Below are positions 1-7,669 of a stretch of 35,872 bases of DNA, one piece after another (positions within the stretch are counted from its first letter, which is position 1; each line of letters opens with the position of its first letter). A program made the translations under genes and the position numbers. The DNA comes from Gammaproteobacteria bacterium (lineage in GTDB: Bacteria; Pseudomonadota; Gammaproteobacteria; Chromatiales; Chromatiaceae), in NCBI GenBank assembly GCA_009928645.1, contig SACH01000029.1, positions 1-35,872 on the forward strand. Direction: 5' to 3'. The notes below the pieces were generated by a model that had not been told where the DNA came from, did no database searches, and was given only the letters and a program-made list of their open reading frames with translations.

Positions 1-20
1 GTCTTGCTTTGAATGCGCAT
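1..20 (-). CDS. possible start of an unidentified minus-strand gene (cut by the left edge)
   Basis: On the minus strand an ATG at 20-18 follows a GGAG Shine-Dalgarno-like motif (31-34 on the plus strand as ctcc) with 10 nt spacing. Only six codons (MRIQSK) lie inside the window, so no family can be named. It could be a real gene running left or a chance start. Confidence 0.25.
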
Positions 21-85
21 GGTGGGTTGGCTCCAGGTTAGGGGGGTCTTAAGATTAGGTTATTATAATCAATATCTTGCTTAAG

Positions 86-202
86 TTAATGGCATTGCAT
101 CCGCACCCCCTCACGTTCCAGGCGCTCCATGACCTTATCCAGGGTCGTGACGACGCCATTGATCTGGGGCTTCCAGGCATCCGTAATAATCATCAGCTTC
201 AC
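86..202 (-). pseudogene. N-terminal remnant of a GT4-type glycosyltransferase
   Basis: Reading the minus strand from a GTG at 202-200 gives 38 codons beginning VKLMIITDAWKPQINGVV and ending at a TAA at 88-86. The first strand, the TDAW.PQ.NGVV motif and the following helix (TLDKVMERLEREGV) are the hallmark N-terminus of GT-B fold family-4 glycosyltransferases of about 350-400 residues. After the stop the DNA turns AT-rich and no continuation is readable in any frame up to the window edge, so the rest of the gene is gone rather than frameshifted. A G-rich stretch just before the GTG could still act as a ribosome site. I infer a decayed gene; a genuine 38-residue peptide is much less likely. 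Confidence 0.6.
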
Positions 203-495
203 AATACACCCCCAGGAAATGATGGGCTCTCGTATCCAGAATTAGGCATGGGTCATCCTCAGTGTTAGCCAAATTGAAAAGATAGCGATCACCCATTTCC
301 AGTGCTTTGCGGGCTGGTTAATAATTGATTAATCCTCCAGTCTTTGACGCATTGATAGGGGGTGGAGAATTGCTTGTTGTCGCTCCTCGCGATAGGAGGA
401 TGATTGGTTCATTCACTCATGGGATAATTTGACCTCCGCCAACCTTACGGTTGCGCCCCCCCCTGTCCCGCCCTTCCATCAGAGTTGGCTCCCGC
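203..495. other. intergenic region upstream of mgtE, no gene seen
   Basis: No convincing coding frame on either strand. It holds two small dyads: CTCC/GGAG arms near 383-398, and CAACC/GGTTG arms around a TTAC loop near 440-453. There is a GATAAT hexamer at 423-428 that could be a -10 box for mgtE, but it lacks a good -35 partner. No M-box-like magnesium riboswitch is recognisable. Confidence 0.4.
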
Positions 496-1926
496 ATGCG
501 TCAAACGAATGATTTGCAAGGGCATCTGCGGCATGTCCAAGAATTGCTGGCGCGCCAGCGTCTGGTGGAGAACCTGGTCCACCGCCAGCCGATGCCGCGT
601 CATGATCTGGTGGAAGGGCTGCTCCAGAAACAACATCGCGTCGAACTACAGCAACGGCTGGATGCCCTGCATCCCGCTGACATTGCCTACATCCTCGAGG
701 CCCTGCCGATCGAGGACCGGCTGCGGGTTTGGGAGATGGTGCGCGCCGACCGGGACGGCGACATCCTCCTCGAGGTCTCGGACGCCGTGCGCGGCAGTCT
801 CATCGAGGACATGGAACCTGCGGAGCTGCTGGCCGCCGCCGGACACCTGGATGCCGACGAGCTCGCCGATCTGGCGCCTGACCTGCCGCCCGAGATCCTG
901 CGGGAAGTCATCGACGGCCTTGATCACCAGAGCCGTCGGCAGGTCCATGCCGCCATGTCCTACCCTGAAGACCAGGTCGGGGCGCGCATGGACTTCGACA
1001 TGGTCACCCTGCGTCACGAGGTCAGCCTGGAGGTGGTGCTGCGTTATCTGCGGCGGCGCAAGGCCCTGCCGGACCATACGGATAAACTCTTCGTTATCGA
1101 TCGCCACGAACGCCTGATGGGTATCCTGACCCTGGAGGCCCTGCTAACTCAGGAGCCGGAGCGGACGGTGGGGGAAGTGATGGACCCGGGTGCCTTGCCG
1201 TGCTTTCATCCCGAGGAGAAGGTGGCGGAAGCGGCCCAGGCCTTCGAGCGCTACGACCTGGTCTCCGCCCCCGTCGTCGACGACCAGGGACGGCTCATCG
1301 GTCGCCTTGTCGTTGCCGATATGGTCGACGTCATTCGTGACCGCTCGGATCAGGAGATCCTGGGTCAGGCCGGCCTCCAGGAAGAAGAGGACATCTTCGC
1401 CCCGGTCTGGGGCTCGGTGCGCAATCGTTGGATCTGGCTGGCCGTCAACATGGCCACGGCCATCCTCGCTTCGCGCGTCATTGCCTTCTTCGAGGACGCC
1501 ATTGGCCAGTTGGTGGCCCTGGCTGCCCTCATGCCCATCGTTGCGGGCATCGGCGGCAACTCCGGCAACCAGACCATCACTATGATTGTTCGCGCCCTGG
1601 CGACGGGTCAGGTCGACCGCGGCGGCACCCGCCGCCTGTTGCGCAAGGAACTGGGGGTGGCCTTGATCAACGGCCTTTTCTGGGGCTGCTTCCTCGGTCT
1701 CCTGGCCTGGTGGCTCTATGGCAACCCCGAGCTGGGCCTGGTCATGACCGCTGCCATGCTCCTCAACCTACTCCTCGCCGCCTCCGCGGGTGTCCTCATC
1801 CCGATGGTCCGCCATCGCTTCGGCCAGGACCCGGCCCTGGGCTCCTCGGTGCTCATCACCGCCCTTACCGATTCTGGGGGATTCTTCATCTTTCTGGGGC
1901 TGGCTAGCGTCTTTTTGCTCTCATAA
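496..1926 (+). CDS. mgtE: magnesium transporter MgtE
   Basis: Homodimeric inner-membrane Mg2+ channel gated by cytoplasmic magnesium. The 476-residue product (from the ATG at 496) has the family order: an N-terminal MgtE superhelical domain with repeated acidic helices (about 20-130), a CBS pair (about 135-255), a connecting helix, and five transmembrane helices (about 290-476). The pore signature is visible in the GGNSGNQT segment after TM2 and in TALTDSGGF in the last helix, whose Asp (about 459) matches the ion-binding Asp of characterised MgtE. The frame stays open upstream to a TTG at 451, but those 15 residues are low complexity (RPPLSRPS) and I prefer the ATG, although neither start has a strong Shine-Dalgarno. 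No related gene is adjacent; the small membrane proteins 300 nt downstream could be co-located by chance. Confidence 0.93.
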   Translation: MRQTNDLQGHLRHVQELLARQRLVENLVHRQPMPRHDLVEGLLQKQHRVELQQRLDALHPADIAYILEALPIEDRLRVWEMVRADRDGDILLEVSDAVRGSLIEDMEPAELLAAAGHLDADELADLAPDLPPEILREVIDGLDHQSRRQVHAAMSYPEDQVGARMDFDMVTLRHEVSLEVVLRYLRRRKALPDHTDKLFVIDRHERLMGILTLEALLTQEPERTVGEVMDPGALPCFHPEEKVAEAAQAFERYDLVSAPVVDDQGRLIGRLVVADMVDVIRDRSDQEILGQAGLQEEEDIFAPVWGSVRNRWIWLAVNMATAILASRVIAFFEDAIGQLVALAALMPIVAGIGGNSGNQTITMIVRALATGQVDRGGTRRLLRKELGVALINGLFWGCFLGLLAWWLYGNPELGLVMTAAMLLNLLLAASAGVLIPMVRHRFGQDPALGSSVLITALTDSGGFFIFLGLASVFLLS

Positions 1927-2227
1927 GCCGGGCATCCCGGACGGCGCCCAGGAACCACCTGCTGCGGCTGACCAACCCGCCCCTGATCCGGTGAAGCTCA
2001 TCGCGATCAAGCTTCTTCTTCCCTCACGGCGCTCTAACCGATTGGAATTGCATAAGGATTGCCCTTGGCGCTCAGGAGGCTGTCATCGAATGGTTATTTT
2101 CCCTTCACGATAGCGTCACGCTGCTCGGCTACGATCATGGTCCGTTATTCAAAGTTGTCTTCCTCCCTTGGTCGGGGATATAGGCAAGCCTGGAATGACT
2201 CACGCGTAACCCAGAGGTGAGGTTTCG
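1927..2227. other. intergenic region between mgtE and the first small membrane protein
   Basis: No gene seen. GAAGCT (1993-1998) and AGCTTC (2010-2015) can pair and are followed by a pyrimidine run (TTCTTCCC), a weak terminator candidate for mgtE. A possible sigma-70 promoter for the small gene at 2228 is TTGTCT (2155-2160), an 18-nt spacer and TATAGG (2179-2184). Confidence 0.35.
2155..2184 (+). promoter_or_regulatory. candidate sigma-70 promoter for the small membrane protein gene at 2228
   Basis: TTGTCT and TATAGG each match four of six consensus positions with an 18-nt spacer. They sit 44 nt before the start codon. This rests on pattern only. Confidence 0.3.
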
Positions 2228-2422
2228 ATGTACCGCTTTAGCAGACGCACCCGCGCCCATGACTACGCCATGATGTTAGCCACCCTCTTGGCCTTTGTCC
2301 TGATTGCCGCCGGCCTGATCGTTGCCAGTTTGGCTTCGAACGTCACTGATCCAAACCTGTCCCGGCAGATTGAATCTCCGGCCCCGCACCCGGCAATTAC
2401 CAGTCCCCGCGACCGCGGCTGA
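2228..2422 (+). CDS. small single-helix membrane protein (first of a pair)
   Basis: A 64-residue protein not assignable to a known family. It has a basic N-terminus (MYRFSRRTRAHDY), one strongly hydrophobic helix at about 15-37, and a polar, proline-rich C-terminal tail of about 25 residues. The positive-inside rule predicts the N-terminus in the cytoplasm and the tail outside. The start is well supported by an AGGTGAGG ribosome site just upstream. A second protein of the same size and plan, also starting MYR, follows at 2559. The hydrophobic segment lacks a lipobox or obvious cleavage site, so membrane anchoring is more likely than secretion. Function unknown. Confidence 0.6.
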   Translation: MYRFSRRTRAHDYAMMLATLLAFVLIAAGLIVASLASNVTDPNLSRQIESPAPHPAITSPRDRG

Positions 2423-2558
2423 TCCCTAGGGCCCTCGTCGCACCTTGACATTTGCAATTGTTCCGCTTGTCGAGCCCTTTAAGTCACGGAAGACTTATTC
2501 AGTGATCTGCCCCCAGGGCACAAACACGGTGCTATCACACCATTCGAGGATTTCTCCC

Positions 2559-2744
2559 ATGTATAGAGATATCAACCGTTCGCATAAGTCCGCTTCACCC
2601 ATGCTGGGCGCTGGGCTGATTGCCCTGATACTGTTGATCACGGGCTTTACGCTGGTGGCAATGCACCCCGATGCCAGTGATCAGACGCGCTCCTCGGTAG
2701 CGACTGGCATGGTCGTGAATAACGAAGGAGCGCTTGCTCGCTAA
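2559..2744 (+). CDS. small single-helix membrane protein (second of a pair)
   Basis: A 61-residue protein from the ATG at 2559, preceded by a GAGGA ribosome site. The frame is open further upstream to a TTG at 2445, but that part has neither a ribosome site nor a coding look. It starts MYRDINRSHKS, has one hydrophobic helix (about 15-35, LGAGLIALILLITGF) and ends in a polar tail. It shares the MYR start, helix position and length with the protein at 2228 although direct identity is low, so the two may be diverged tandem duplicates. Function unknown; a TTGACA hexamer at 2445-2450 lies upstream but has no good -10 at normal distance. Confidence 0.55.
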   Translation: MYRDINRSHKSASPMLGAGLIALILLITGFTLVAMHPDASDQTRSSVATGMVVNNEGALAR

Positions 2745-2832
2745 TAATTTCCCCGCCAATAATTCACTAAACTTGAAAGGGTGATCAAGATCCGGATTTG
2801 AATTGAGCTTGAAAATTGCAGGCTTTTTTAAT

Positions 2833-2857
2833 ATCATGGTTAATTGTTAATCATGAT
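2833..2857. promoter_or_regulatory. inverted-repeat operator candidate upstream of the AhpD-like gene
   Basis: ATCATGGTTAA (2833-2843) and TTAATCATGAT (2847-2857) form an 11-bp dyad with one mismatch around a TTG centre. It ends 18 nt before the chosen start codon in an AT-rich segment. The geometry suits a dimeric repressor site, but no regulator is encoded nearby. Confidence 0.4.
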
Positions 2858-2875
2858 TGTCAACTGCTGTATCAG

Positions 2876-3469
2876 ATGATCAATGCTCGCAAACCGATTC
2901 AAGGCCAACCTTTCAACGACGTGCTTAATGAGCTACATGCTCATGCCATCACCGGTGTACCGGACGAGTCCGATCCCTTCGTACTTGACGAGATCGAGCG
3001 CGAATATATCGCGTATGCCCTGGCGCTTTATTATCACTGCGAACACTGCCGGATTCATCACGGTCGTGCCATTGATCGCTTGCGTGCGCAACGGGGGGAT
3101 TCGGCCTGGAACTGGCAGGAGGAATTCGTCAAGACGATTCTGTTCCTGCGGACGGACCGCCGCGACGTCTCTGACACCGAATGGCATGGATGGCTGCGGT
3201 CCTGGCGCCGCTTTACCGTCCGCATACACTTCCGCTATCCCGGTCTCGCCTGCTACGTGGCCTATGCCATCGGCATCGCCCGCCACGACCAGGTGCTGAT
3301 GGATCTGGCCTTCGCTTCGATTAGCGCCAGTACCCAGGACAATGACGACCTCATGGGTGTCGTGCGTGACATCGATCGCCTCGTCGTCTTCATGAAGGCC
3401 GCCACATCCAAGAACCGGACCGATCCGATCATCCTCACCCAACTGCGCGCTCGCGGCGTCGCCGTGTGA
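2876..3469 (+). CDS. AhpD-like / carboxymuconolactone decarboxylase-fold protein
   Basis: A 197-residue protein from the ATG at 2876. Near its N-terminus it carries the AhpD motif: an E-rich helix (EIEREYIAYALALYY) followed by C55-E-H-C58 and a histidine pair at 61-62, matching the CxxC-x3-H redox or proton-relay centre of alkylhydroperoxidase D-type proteins. The rest is helical and Trp/Arg-rich and I cannot assign it further. This suggests a peroxide or thiol redox role, but substrate and partner are unknown and no AhpC is adjacent. The open frame extends to a TTG at 2816, which would place the dyad at 2833-2857 inside the gene; the ATG is preferred although it lacks a clear Shine-Dalgarno. 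Confidence 0.7.
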   Translation: MINARKPIQGQPFNDVLNELHAHAITGVPDESDPFVLDEIEREYIAYALALYYHCEHCRIHHGRAIDRLRAQRGDSAWNWQEEFVKTILFLRTDRRDVSDTEWHGWLRSWRRFTVRIHFRYPGLACYVAYAIGIARHDQVLMDLAFASISASTQDNDDLMGVVRDIDRLVVFMKAATSKNRTDPIILTQLRARGVAV

Positions 3470-3526
3470 TCCACAGCCGAGTGCTCGGGGCGGGAAAAGG
3501 GCCACATTTCTTGCCAAGCCCTGTTG

Positions 3527-3617
3527 CCGACGTCATTTCGTCGGCGTCTGGCTGGCCCCCGGTTTCCACGAACCTGAGCTTCTCACCAGGAATCCCCCTC
3601 CGGTCTCTCCTGACCGG
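3527..3617. terminator. two hairpins in the convergent gap between the AhpD-like gene and phoR
   Basis: CCGACG/CGTCGG (3527-3532 and 3539-3544) and CCGGTC/GACCGG (3600-3605 and 3612-3617) are perfect 6-bp stems with 6-nt loops. They lie between two genes that converge. Neither has a clear T-run, so a bidirectional terminator role is inference. Confidence 0.35.
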
Positions 3618-3636
3618 TGCTATCCGGCTGGTTGGA

Positions 3637-4950
3637 TCAATCCTGGGGTTTTGGCCGCAGGACGGCGCCGCGGGCCGGAAAGCGGCAGGCAAAGGAAGAG
3701 CCCTTGCCCGGTTCGCTGGAGATGGTCAGTTGGGCATCGTGGCGGTTAAGCACATGATTGACGATGGCCAGGCCGAGGCCGGTGCCGCCCGAGGCCCGGG
3801 AGCGTCCGGTGTCGACCCGATAAAAGCGTTCCGTCAGCCGTGGGATGTGCTCTTGGGCTATTCCTTCGCCATCGTCGTGGACGGCGAAGACCGGCTGACC
3901 AGCCTGCTTGCTCCAGGAGATACGCACCCGGCTCCCGCCGGGAGTATGTTGAATGGCATTGAAGATCAGGTTGGAAAAGGCGCTGCGCAGTTCAACCGGG
4001 TTGCCGATCAGGAGCAGGTCCGGGTCCAGGTCCAGGTCGATGGCTTGCCGCCCTTCGCTCAAGGCCTCAGCCTCGTGGACGATGGCGTGGATCTCTGCGG
4101 GGACATCTGCGGGTTCGGTATGCTCTGATTGGTGGCCCATTTCCAGCCGGGACAGGGTCAGCAGGTCTTCGACAATGGAGCGCATGCGTCTGGTCTGACT
4201 GACCATCAATTCGATGGGGCGGCGGTGAGCGGCTGGGGTCAGGGGCGAGTCGCCCAAGGTTTCGAGGAAACCGGCAATGACGGTGAGGGGCGTGCGCAGT
4301 TCATGGGAGGCATTGGCGACGAAGTCTCGCCGGGTCATGTTGAGGTGGTAGATGGCCGTGATGTCCCGCGCGACGATCAGGCGCTGACTCTTGCGCTCAC
4401 CGAAGGGAGAGATGCGCAGTGACAGCTTGAGGGCCTGGTTGTGGGGCGGTGTCAGTTCCAAGGCGCGGCCATAATCCGCTCCCTCGATCAGCGGCGCCAG
4501 GTCCGGGTGGCTAAGGAATTCGCTGATGTGGCAGCCGTCGTCTCTGGGCCAGGACAGGTTCACCAGCGCCCCGGCTCCCTCGTTGGCCCATAGAATCCGC
4601 TGGGCCTTGTCCAGCATGATGAGACCGTCCGGGACCGAATTGGCTACCTCGCGGAAGCGAAGCGCGTAACGCGCCTGGCGTTTGCGCCAACGGCGAGCGT
4701 CCAACTGATAGTGGGCGAGGGCGCGGTAGATATCTCCCCAGCCACCATGGGGGAAAGGCGGGGCGAGGCGACGTCCTGTGGCGATCAATCGGGTCAGGCT
4801 GACCAGAAGGTAGAGATGGCGGACAAGGAAAGGCGCCAGACCCAGGATCAGGGTCTGGTGGGGTGCGCCGCCAGCAAGGTGTAAAAGGAGTCCGACTCCG
4901 GCGCAACCCAGGGCATAGGCTAGTTCAAAGGCCAGAGAAGGTGGGAGCAT
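3637..4950 (-). CDS. phoR: phosphate regulon sensor histidine kinase PhoR
   Basis: Inner-membrane kinase that senses phosphate sufficiency through PstSCAB/PhoU and phosphorylates PhoB. The 437-residue product from ATG 4950 (MLPPSLAFEL) aligns in plan with enteric PhoR: two short N-terminal hydrophobic helices (about 5-53), a charged linker, a PAS domain (about 95-200), a HisKA dimerisation domain with the H-box FVANASHELRTPL (His about 216), and an HATPase domain with the N-box (NLIFNAIQHTP), G1 (DDGEGI), the PhoR-typical EHIPRLTERFYRVD and G2 (GGTGLGLAI). A longer start at 5001 adds 17 unrelated residues. The response regulator PhoB, usually directly upstream, is absent: upstream lies a divergent phosphatase gene, so PhoR is orphaned here and its partner must lie elsewhere. 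Confidence 0.9.
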   Translation of the reverse strand: MLPPSLAFELAYALGCAGVGLLLHLAGGAPHQTLILGLAPFLVRHLYLLVSLTRLIATGRRLAPPFPHGGWGDIYRALAHYQLDARRWRKRQARYALRFREVANSVPDGLIMLDKAQRILWANEGAGALVNLSWPRDDGCHISEFLSHPDLAPLIEGADYGRALELTPPHNQALKLSLRISPFGERKSQRLIVARDITAIYHLNMTRRDFVANASHELRTPLTVIAGFLETLGDSPLTPAAHRRPIELMVSQTRRMRSIVEDLLTLSRLEMGHQSEHTEPADVPAEIHAIVHEAEALSEGRQAIDLDLDPDLLLIGNPVELRSAFSNLIFNAIQHTPGGSRVRISWSKQAGQPVFAVHDDGEGIAQEHIPRLTERFYRVDTGRSRASGGTGLGLAIVNHVLNRHDAQLTISSEPGKGSSFACRFPARGAVLRPKPQD

Positions 4951-5007
4951 GACCTTAGGACCCCGGGCCGTCGGGCGGGCTGTCAGGGTACCGGAACCCA
5001 TGCCTGG

Positions 5008-5049
5008 TCATGGTTGGGCCGCAGAGCTTCATGGTTGGGTCGCAGAACT
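5008..5049. repeat. 21-bp tandem repeat, two copies, in the phoR leader
   Basis: Units 5008-5028 and 5029-5049 are directly adjacent and differ at two positions. Each contains CATGGTTGGG and CGCAGA. They lie 58 nt upstream of the phoR start. They do not match the 18-bp Pho box (7-bp direct repeats 11 bp apart). Confidence 0.75.
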
Positions 5050-5410
5050 TGATGTGGTTGTCATGTCAGGGGCGTTCTTATCAAGGCTGGGCGAGTCATG
5101 CAATCTGGCATAAGCAGCGGGACTGCGGGCGCGGCATCCCCCGAACGCATCGATATTATATGAAGATGCCATGACAGAGCCGTTTCGGTGCCAGGGCTAA
5201 CCAAAGGGCAGGCACCTCACCCGACCAGATATCGTCCATCGCCAGACGGCGGACAGGACCGGGGGCGCGGCCGCTTGTCGGGCCCCACTCCGGGCCATGC
5301 TAGACTGCGGTGGACACCACCCTGGCAGCTTCAGGCTCGACGACATTCGTGACCGAGCGGATGCCCCCAATTGCTGATTTTCTCTCATGAACATAAGGAT
5401 GAGGTGAGAA
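5050..5410. other. divergent intergenic region between phoR and the CbbY-like gene
   Basis: Beyond the 21-bp tandem repeat I see no gene on either strand. A TATTAT hexamer at 5154-5159 lies in an AT-rich island and might be part of a promoter, without a good -35. A TTGTCATGTCAG stretch near 5058 resembles only half a Pho box. Confidence 0.35.
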
Positions 5411-6181
5411 ATGATCCCTTTGCAGGCCCTGATTTTCGATGTCGATGGCACCCTGGCGGACACGGAGGCCGATGGTCACCGGCCGGCCTTCAATCTCGCC
5501 TTTCAGGAGGCGGGACTGGGCTGGGAGTGGAACCGCGAACTCTACGGAGAACTGTTGGCGGTGACGGGGGGCAAGGAACGTATCCGCTATTACCTGGAGC
5601 GGTGGCGGCCCGGGGAACTGGAGCGGCCGGCGCTTGCGGACTTTATCGCCGGGCTGCATCGACGCAAGACCGCTTATTACCTGGAGCTGCTGCGTGCGGG
5701 GGCCATCCCCTTGCGCCCCGGGGTGCGGCGTCTGCTGGAAGAGGCACGGGCCGCCGGTCTGCGGCTGGCCGTCGCGACGACCACCACCCCGGAGAATGTC
5801 ATCACCCTGCTGGAGTGCGCCGGAGGAGCCGAGTGGCCGGGCTGGTTCGAGGTCATCGCCGCCGGGGACGTGGTCCCGGCCAAGAAGCCAGCCCCGGACA
5901 TCTTTCATTACGCCCTCGACGGACTGGGTCTGCCGGCCGCGGCCTGCGTCGCCATCGAGGATTCCGCCCATGGCGTCCGGGCTGCCCTGGGGGCCGACCT
6001 TCGGGCGTTGCTGGTGACGGTCAGCACCTACACCGGGGAGGAGGATTTCCGCGGGGCGGCCCGGGTGGTGGCGAGCCTGGGTGAGCCCGGTGAGTCAGCC
6101 GTGGCCGGGGCGGGGGAGGGGGACTGCATCGATCTCGCCGCCCTGGTGGCCCTGCATCGCGGGATCTACTGTCCCGAGTAG
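5411..6181 (+). CDS. cbbY: HAD-superfamily phosphatase, CbbY/CbbZ/GpH/YieH type
   Basis: A 256-residue HAD hydrolase. Motif I is FDVDGTLADTEADGH at 9-23, with Asp10 the nucleophile and Asp12 the acid/base; motif II is the VATTTT segment near 120; motif III is PAKKPAPDIF; motif IV is AIEDSAHG. The DxDGTLxDTE start and helical cap are typical of CbbY. In autotrophs CbbY removes xylulose-1,5-bisphosphate, a misfire product that inhibits Rubisco; that role here is inference since no cbb genes are in view. The start has a strong GAGGTGAG ribosome site. The gene converges on hldE with about 9 nt between stops. The last 45 residues (GESAVAGAGEGD and on) are less conserved in look. Confidence 0.8.
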   Translation: MIPLQALIFDVDGTLADTEADGHRPAFNLAFQEAGLGWEWNRELYGELLAVTGGKERIRYYLERWRPGELERPALADFIAGLHRRKTAYYLELLRAGAIPLRPGVRRLLEEARAAGLRLAVATTTTPENVITLLECAGGAEWPGWFEVIAAGDVVPAKKPAPDIFHYALDGLGLPAAACVAIEDSAHGVRAALGADLRALLVTVSTYTGEEDFRGAARVVASLGEPGESAVAGAGEGDCIDLAALVALHRGIYCPE

Positions 6182-6190
6182 GCGGGATGC

Positions 6191-7660
6191 CTAGGGGGTC
6201 GCCAGACGCTGGATGATCCCCGTGGTGCTGCGGTCCGCGACCAGGGGGATCAGCGCCACCTGGCCACCCCAGGACTTGACCTCGGGGGCGCCGACGACCG
6301 TCGCCTCGGTGTAGTCGGCGCCCTTGGCGAGGACGTCGGGGCGCAGGGTGAGGATGAGACTGAGGGGGGTGTACTCGTCGAACAGGACCACGGCATCCAC
6401 CGCGGCCAGGGCGGCGAGGACCCGGGCGCGGTCGGCCTCGCCGATGAGGGGGCGCTGGGGGCCCTTGAGGGCGCGCACCGAGCGGTCGGTGTTGAGCCCC
6501 ACCACCAGGCGCTGCCCCTGGCGGCGGGCCCGCTCCAGATAGGTGACATGGCCGACGTGGAGCAGGTCGAAGCAGCCGTTGGTGAAGACCACCCGTTCAC
6601 CGGCGGCCTGCCAGGCCTGGACCTTGACCTTGGCATCCGCCCGGTCGAGGATCTTGGCGGCCTGTTCCAGGGCGGCCTCGCCGCTGATGGCGGCCAGCAG
6701 CTCATCCCGGGTAATAGGGACGGTACCCACCTTGCCCACCACCACCCCGGCGGCCAGGTTGGCGAGGTGGGCGGTGTCGTCCCGGGCCAGCCCGGCGGCG
6801 AGGCCAGCGGCGAAGGTGGCGATGACGGTATCCCCGGCACCGGAGACATCGAAGACCTCCTTCGCCACAGCCGGGATGCGGCGGATGCCGGTATCATCCA
6901 GCAGGGCCAGACCAAGCTCGCTCAGGGTCAGGACCAGCAGGCCCAGGACCAGATTGCGGCGGAACTCGGCCGCGGCGGTCAGGAGGCCGTTCAGGTCCGC
7001 CCGCGGCTGGCCCGAGGCCAGGGCGAGTTCGGCCCGATTGGGGGTGATGAGGCTGGCACCGGCGTATTTGCTGAAGTCCTGGCCCTTGGGGTCCACCAGG
7101 ACCGGAATGCCCCGGGCCTGAGCCGCTGGGATGAGGCGCTGGCAAAGGGCGGGGGAGAGGACGCCTTTGTCATAGTCGGAGAGCACCAGGGCTGCGGCGC
7201 CGGGCAGCAGGGGTTCAACGGCCGTCCAAAGGCGGGACTCGTCCAATGGGGTGAGGGGCTGTGTAGATTCCTCGTCAATGCGCAGCATCTGCTGATGATT
7301 GCCGATGACCCGGGTCTTGACCGTGGTGGCCCGATCCCCGGCCGGGATCACCGCCTGGGTCTGGATGCCGTCCGTGGCCAGGGCGGCGAGCAGGGCGGTC
7401 CGGTCCGCGTCGCCGCCGGTGAGCCCCGCGAGCTGGACCCTCAACCCCAGGTGGGTCAGGTTACGGGCGACATTGGCCGCGCCGCCGGCGCTCTGGGTGC
7501 GGCGCCCCAGCCGCACCACCGGCACCGGGGCTTCGGGGGAGATGCGCTGGACCTCCCCCCAGAGATAGCGATCAAGCATCAGATCGCCGACCACCAGGAC
7601 CCGCCGGGCGCCGAAACCAGAGCGGACCGCCCCCAGGACGGCCTCGGGATGCGTGAACAA
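6191..7660 (-). CDS. hldE: bifunctional D-glycero-beta-D-manno-heptose-7-phosphate kinase / heptose-1-phosphate adenylyltransferase
   Basis: Makes ADP-D,D-heptose for the LPS inner core by two steps: phosphorylation at C1, then adenylyl transfer. The 489-residue protein has the full fusion: a PfkB/ribokinase domain (about 1-320) with SAGGAANVARNL near 57 and the anion-hole motif GAGDT at 274-278, and a cytidylyltransferase-fold domain (about 355-489) with TNGCFDLLHVGH at 360-371 and a late RSTTGII motif. Length matches the usual 475-490. Translation appears to start at TTG (7660-7658): the first codons MFTHPEAVL fit the family N-terminus and a GAGGA site precedes it. It is third in the glgC-gmhA-hldE operon, 9 nt after gmhA, so the two LPS-heptose enzymes are translated side by side. 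Confidence 0.95.
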   Translation of the reverse strand: MFTHPEAVLGAVRSGFGARRVLVVGDLMLDRYLWGEVQRISPEAPVPVVRLGRRTQSAGGAANVARNLTHLGLRVQLAGLTGGDADRTALLAALATDGIQTQAVIPAGDRATTVKTRVIGNHQQMLRIDEESTQPLTPLDESRLWTAVEPLLPGAAALVLSDYDKGVLSPALCQRLIPAAQARGIPVLVDPKGQDFSKYAGASLITPNRAELALASGQPRADLNGLLTAAAEFRRNLVLGLLVLTLSELGLALLDDTGIRRIPAVAKEVFDVSGAGDTVIATFAAGLAAGLARDDTAHLANLAAGVVVGKVGTVPITRDELLAAISGEAALEQAAKILDRADAKVKVQAWQAAGERVVFTNGCFDLLHVGHVTYLERARRQGQRLVVGLNTDRSVRALKGPQRPLIGEADRARVLAALAAVDAVVLFDEYTPLSLILTLRPDVLAKGADYTEATVVGAPEVKSWGGQVALIPLVADRSTTGIIQRLATP

Positions 7661-7669
7661 GATCCGTCC

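Noticed and set aside
77..268. 63-codon plus-strand frame
   Set aside because: It is antisense to the recognisable glycosyltransferase remnant and has no ribosome site or family resemblance.
5008..5049. CRISPR-like repeats
   Set aside because: Only two adjacent copies with no spacers; the other tandem repeats in the window (18514, 19372, 29349) likewise lack spacers and cas genes.
5055..5075. Possible Pho box upstream of phoR
   Set aside because: Only one TTGTCAT half-site is present; the second 7-bp repeat at 11-bp spacing is missing.
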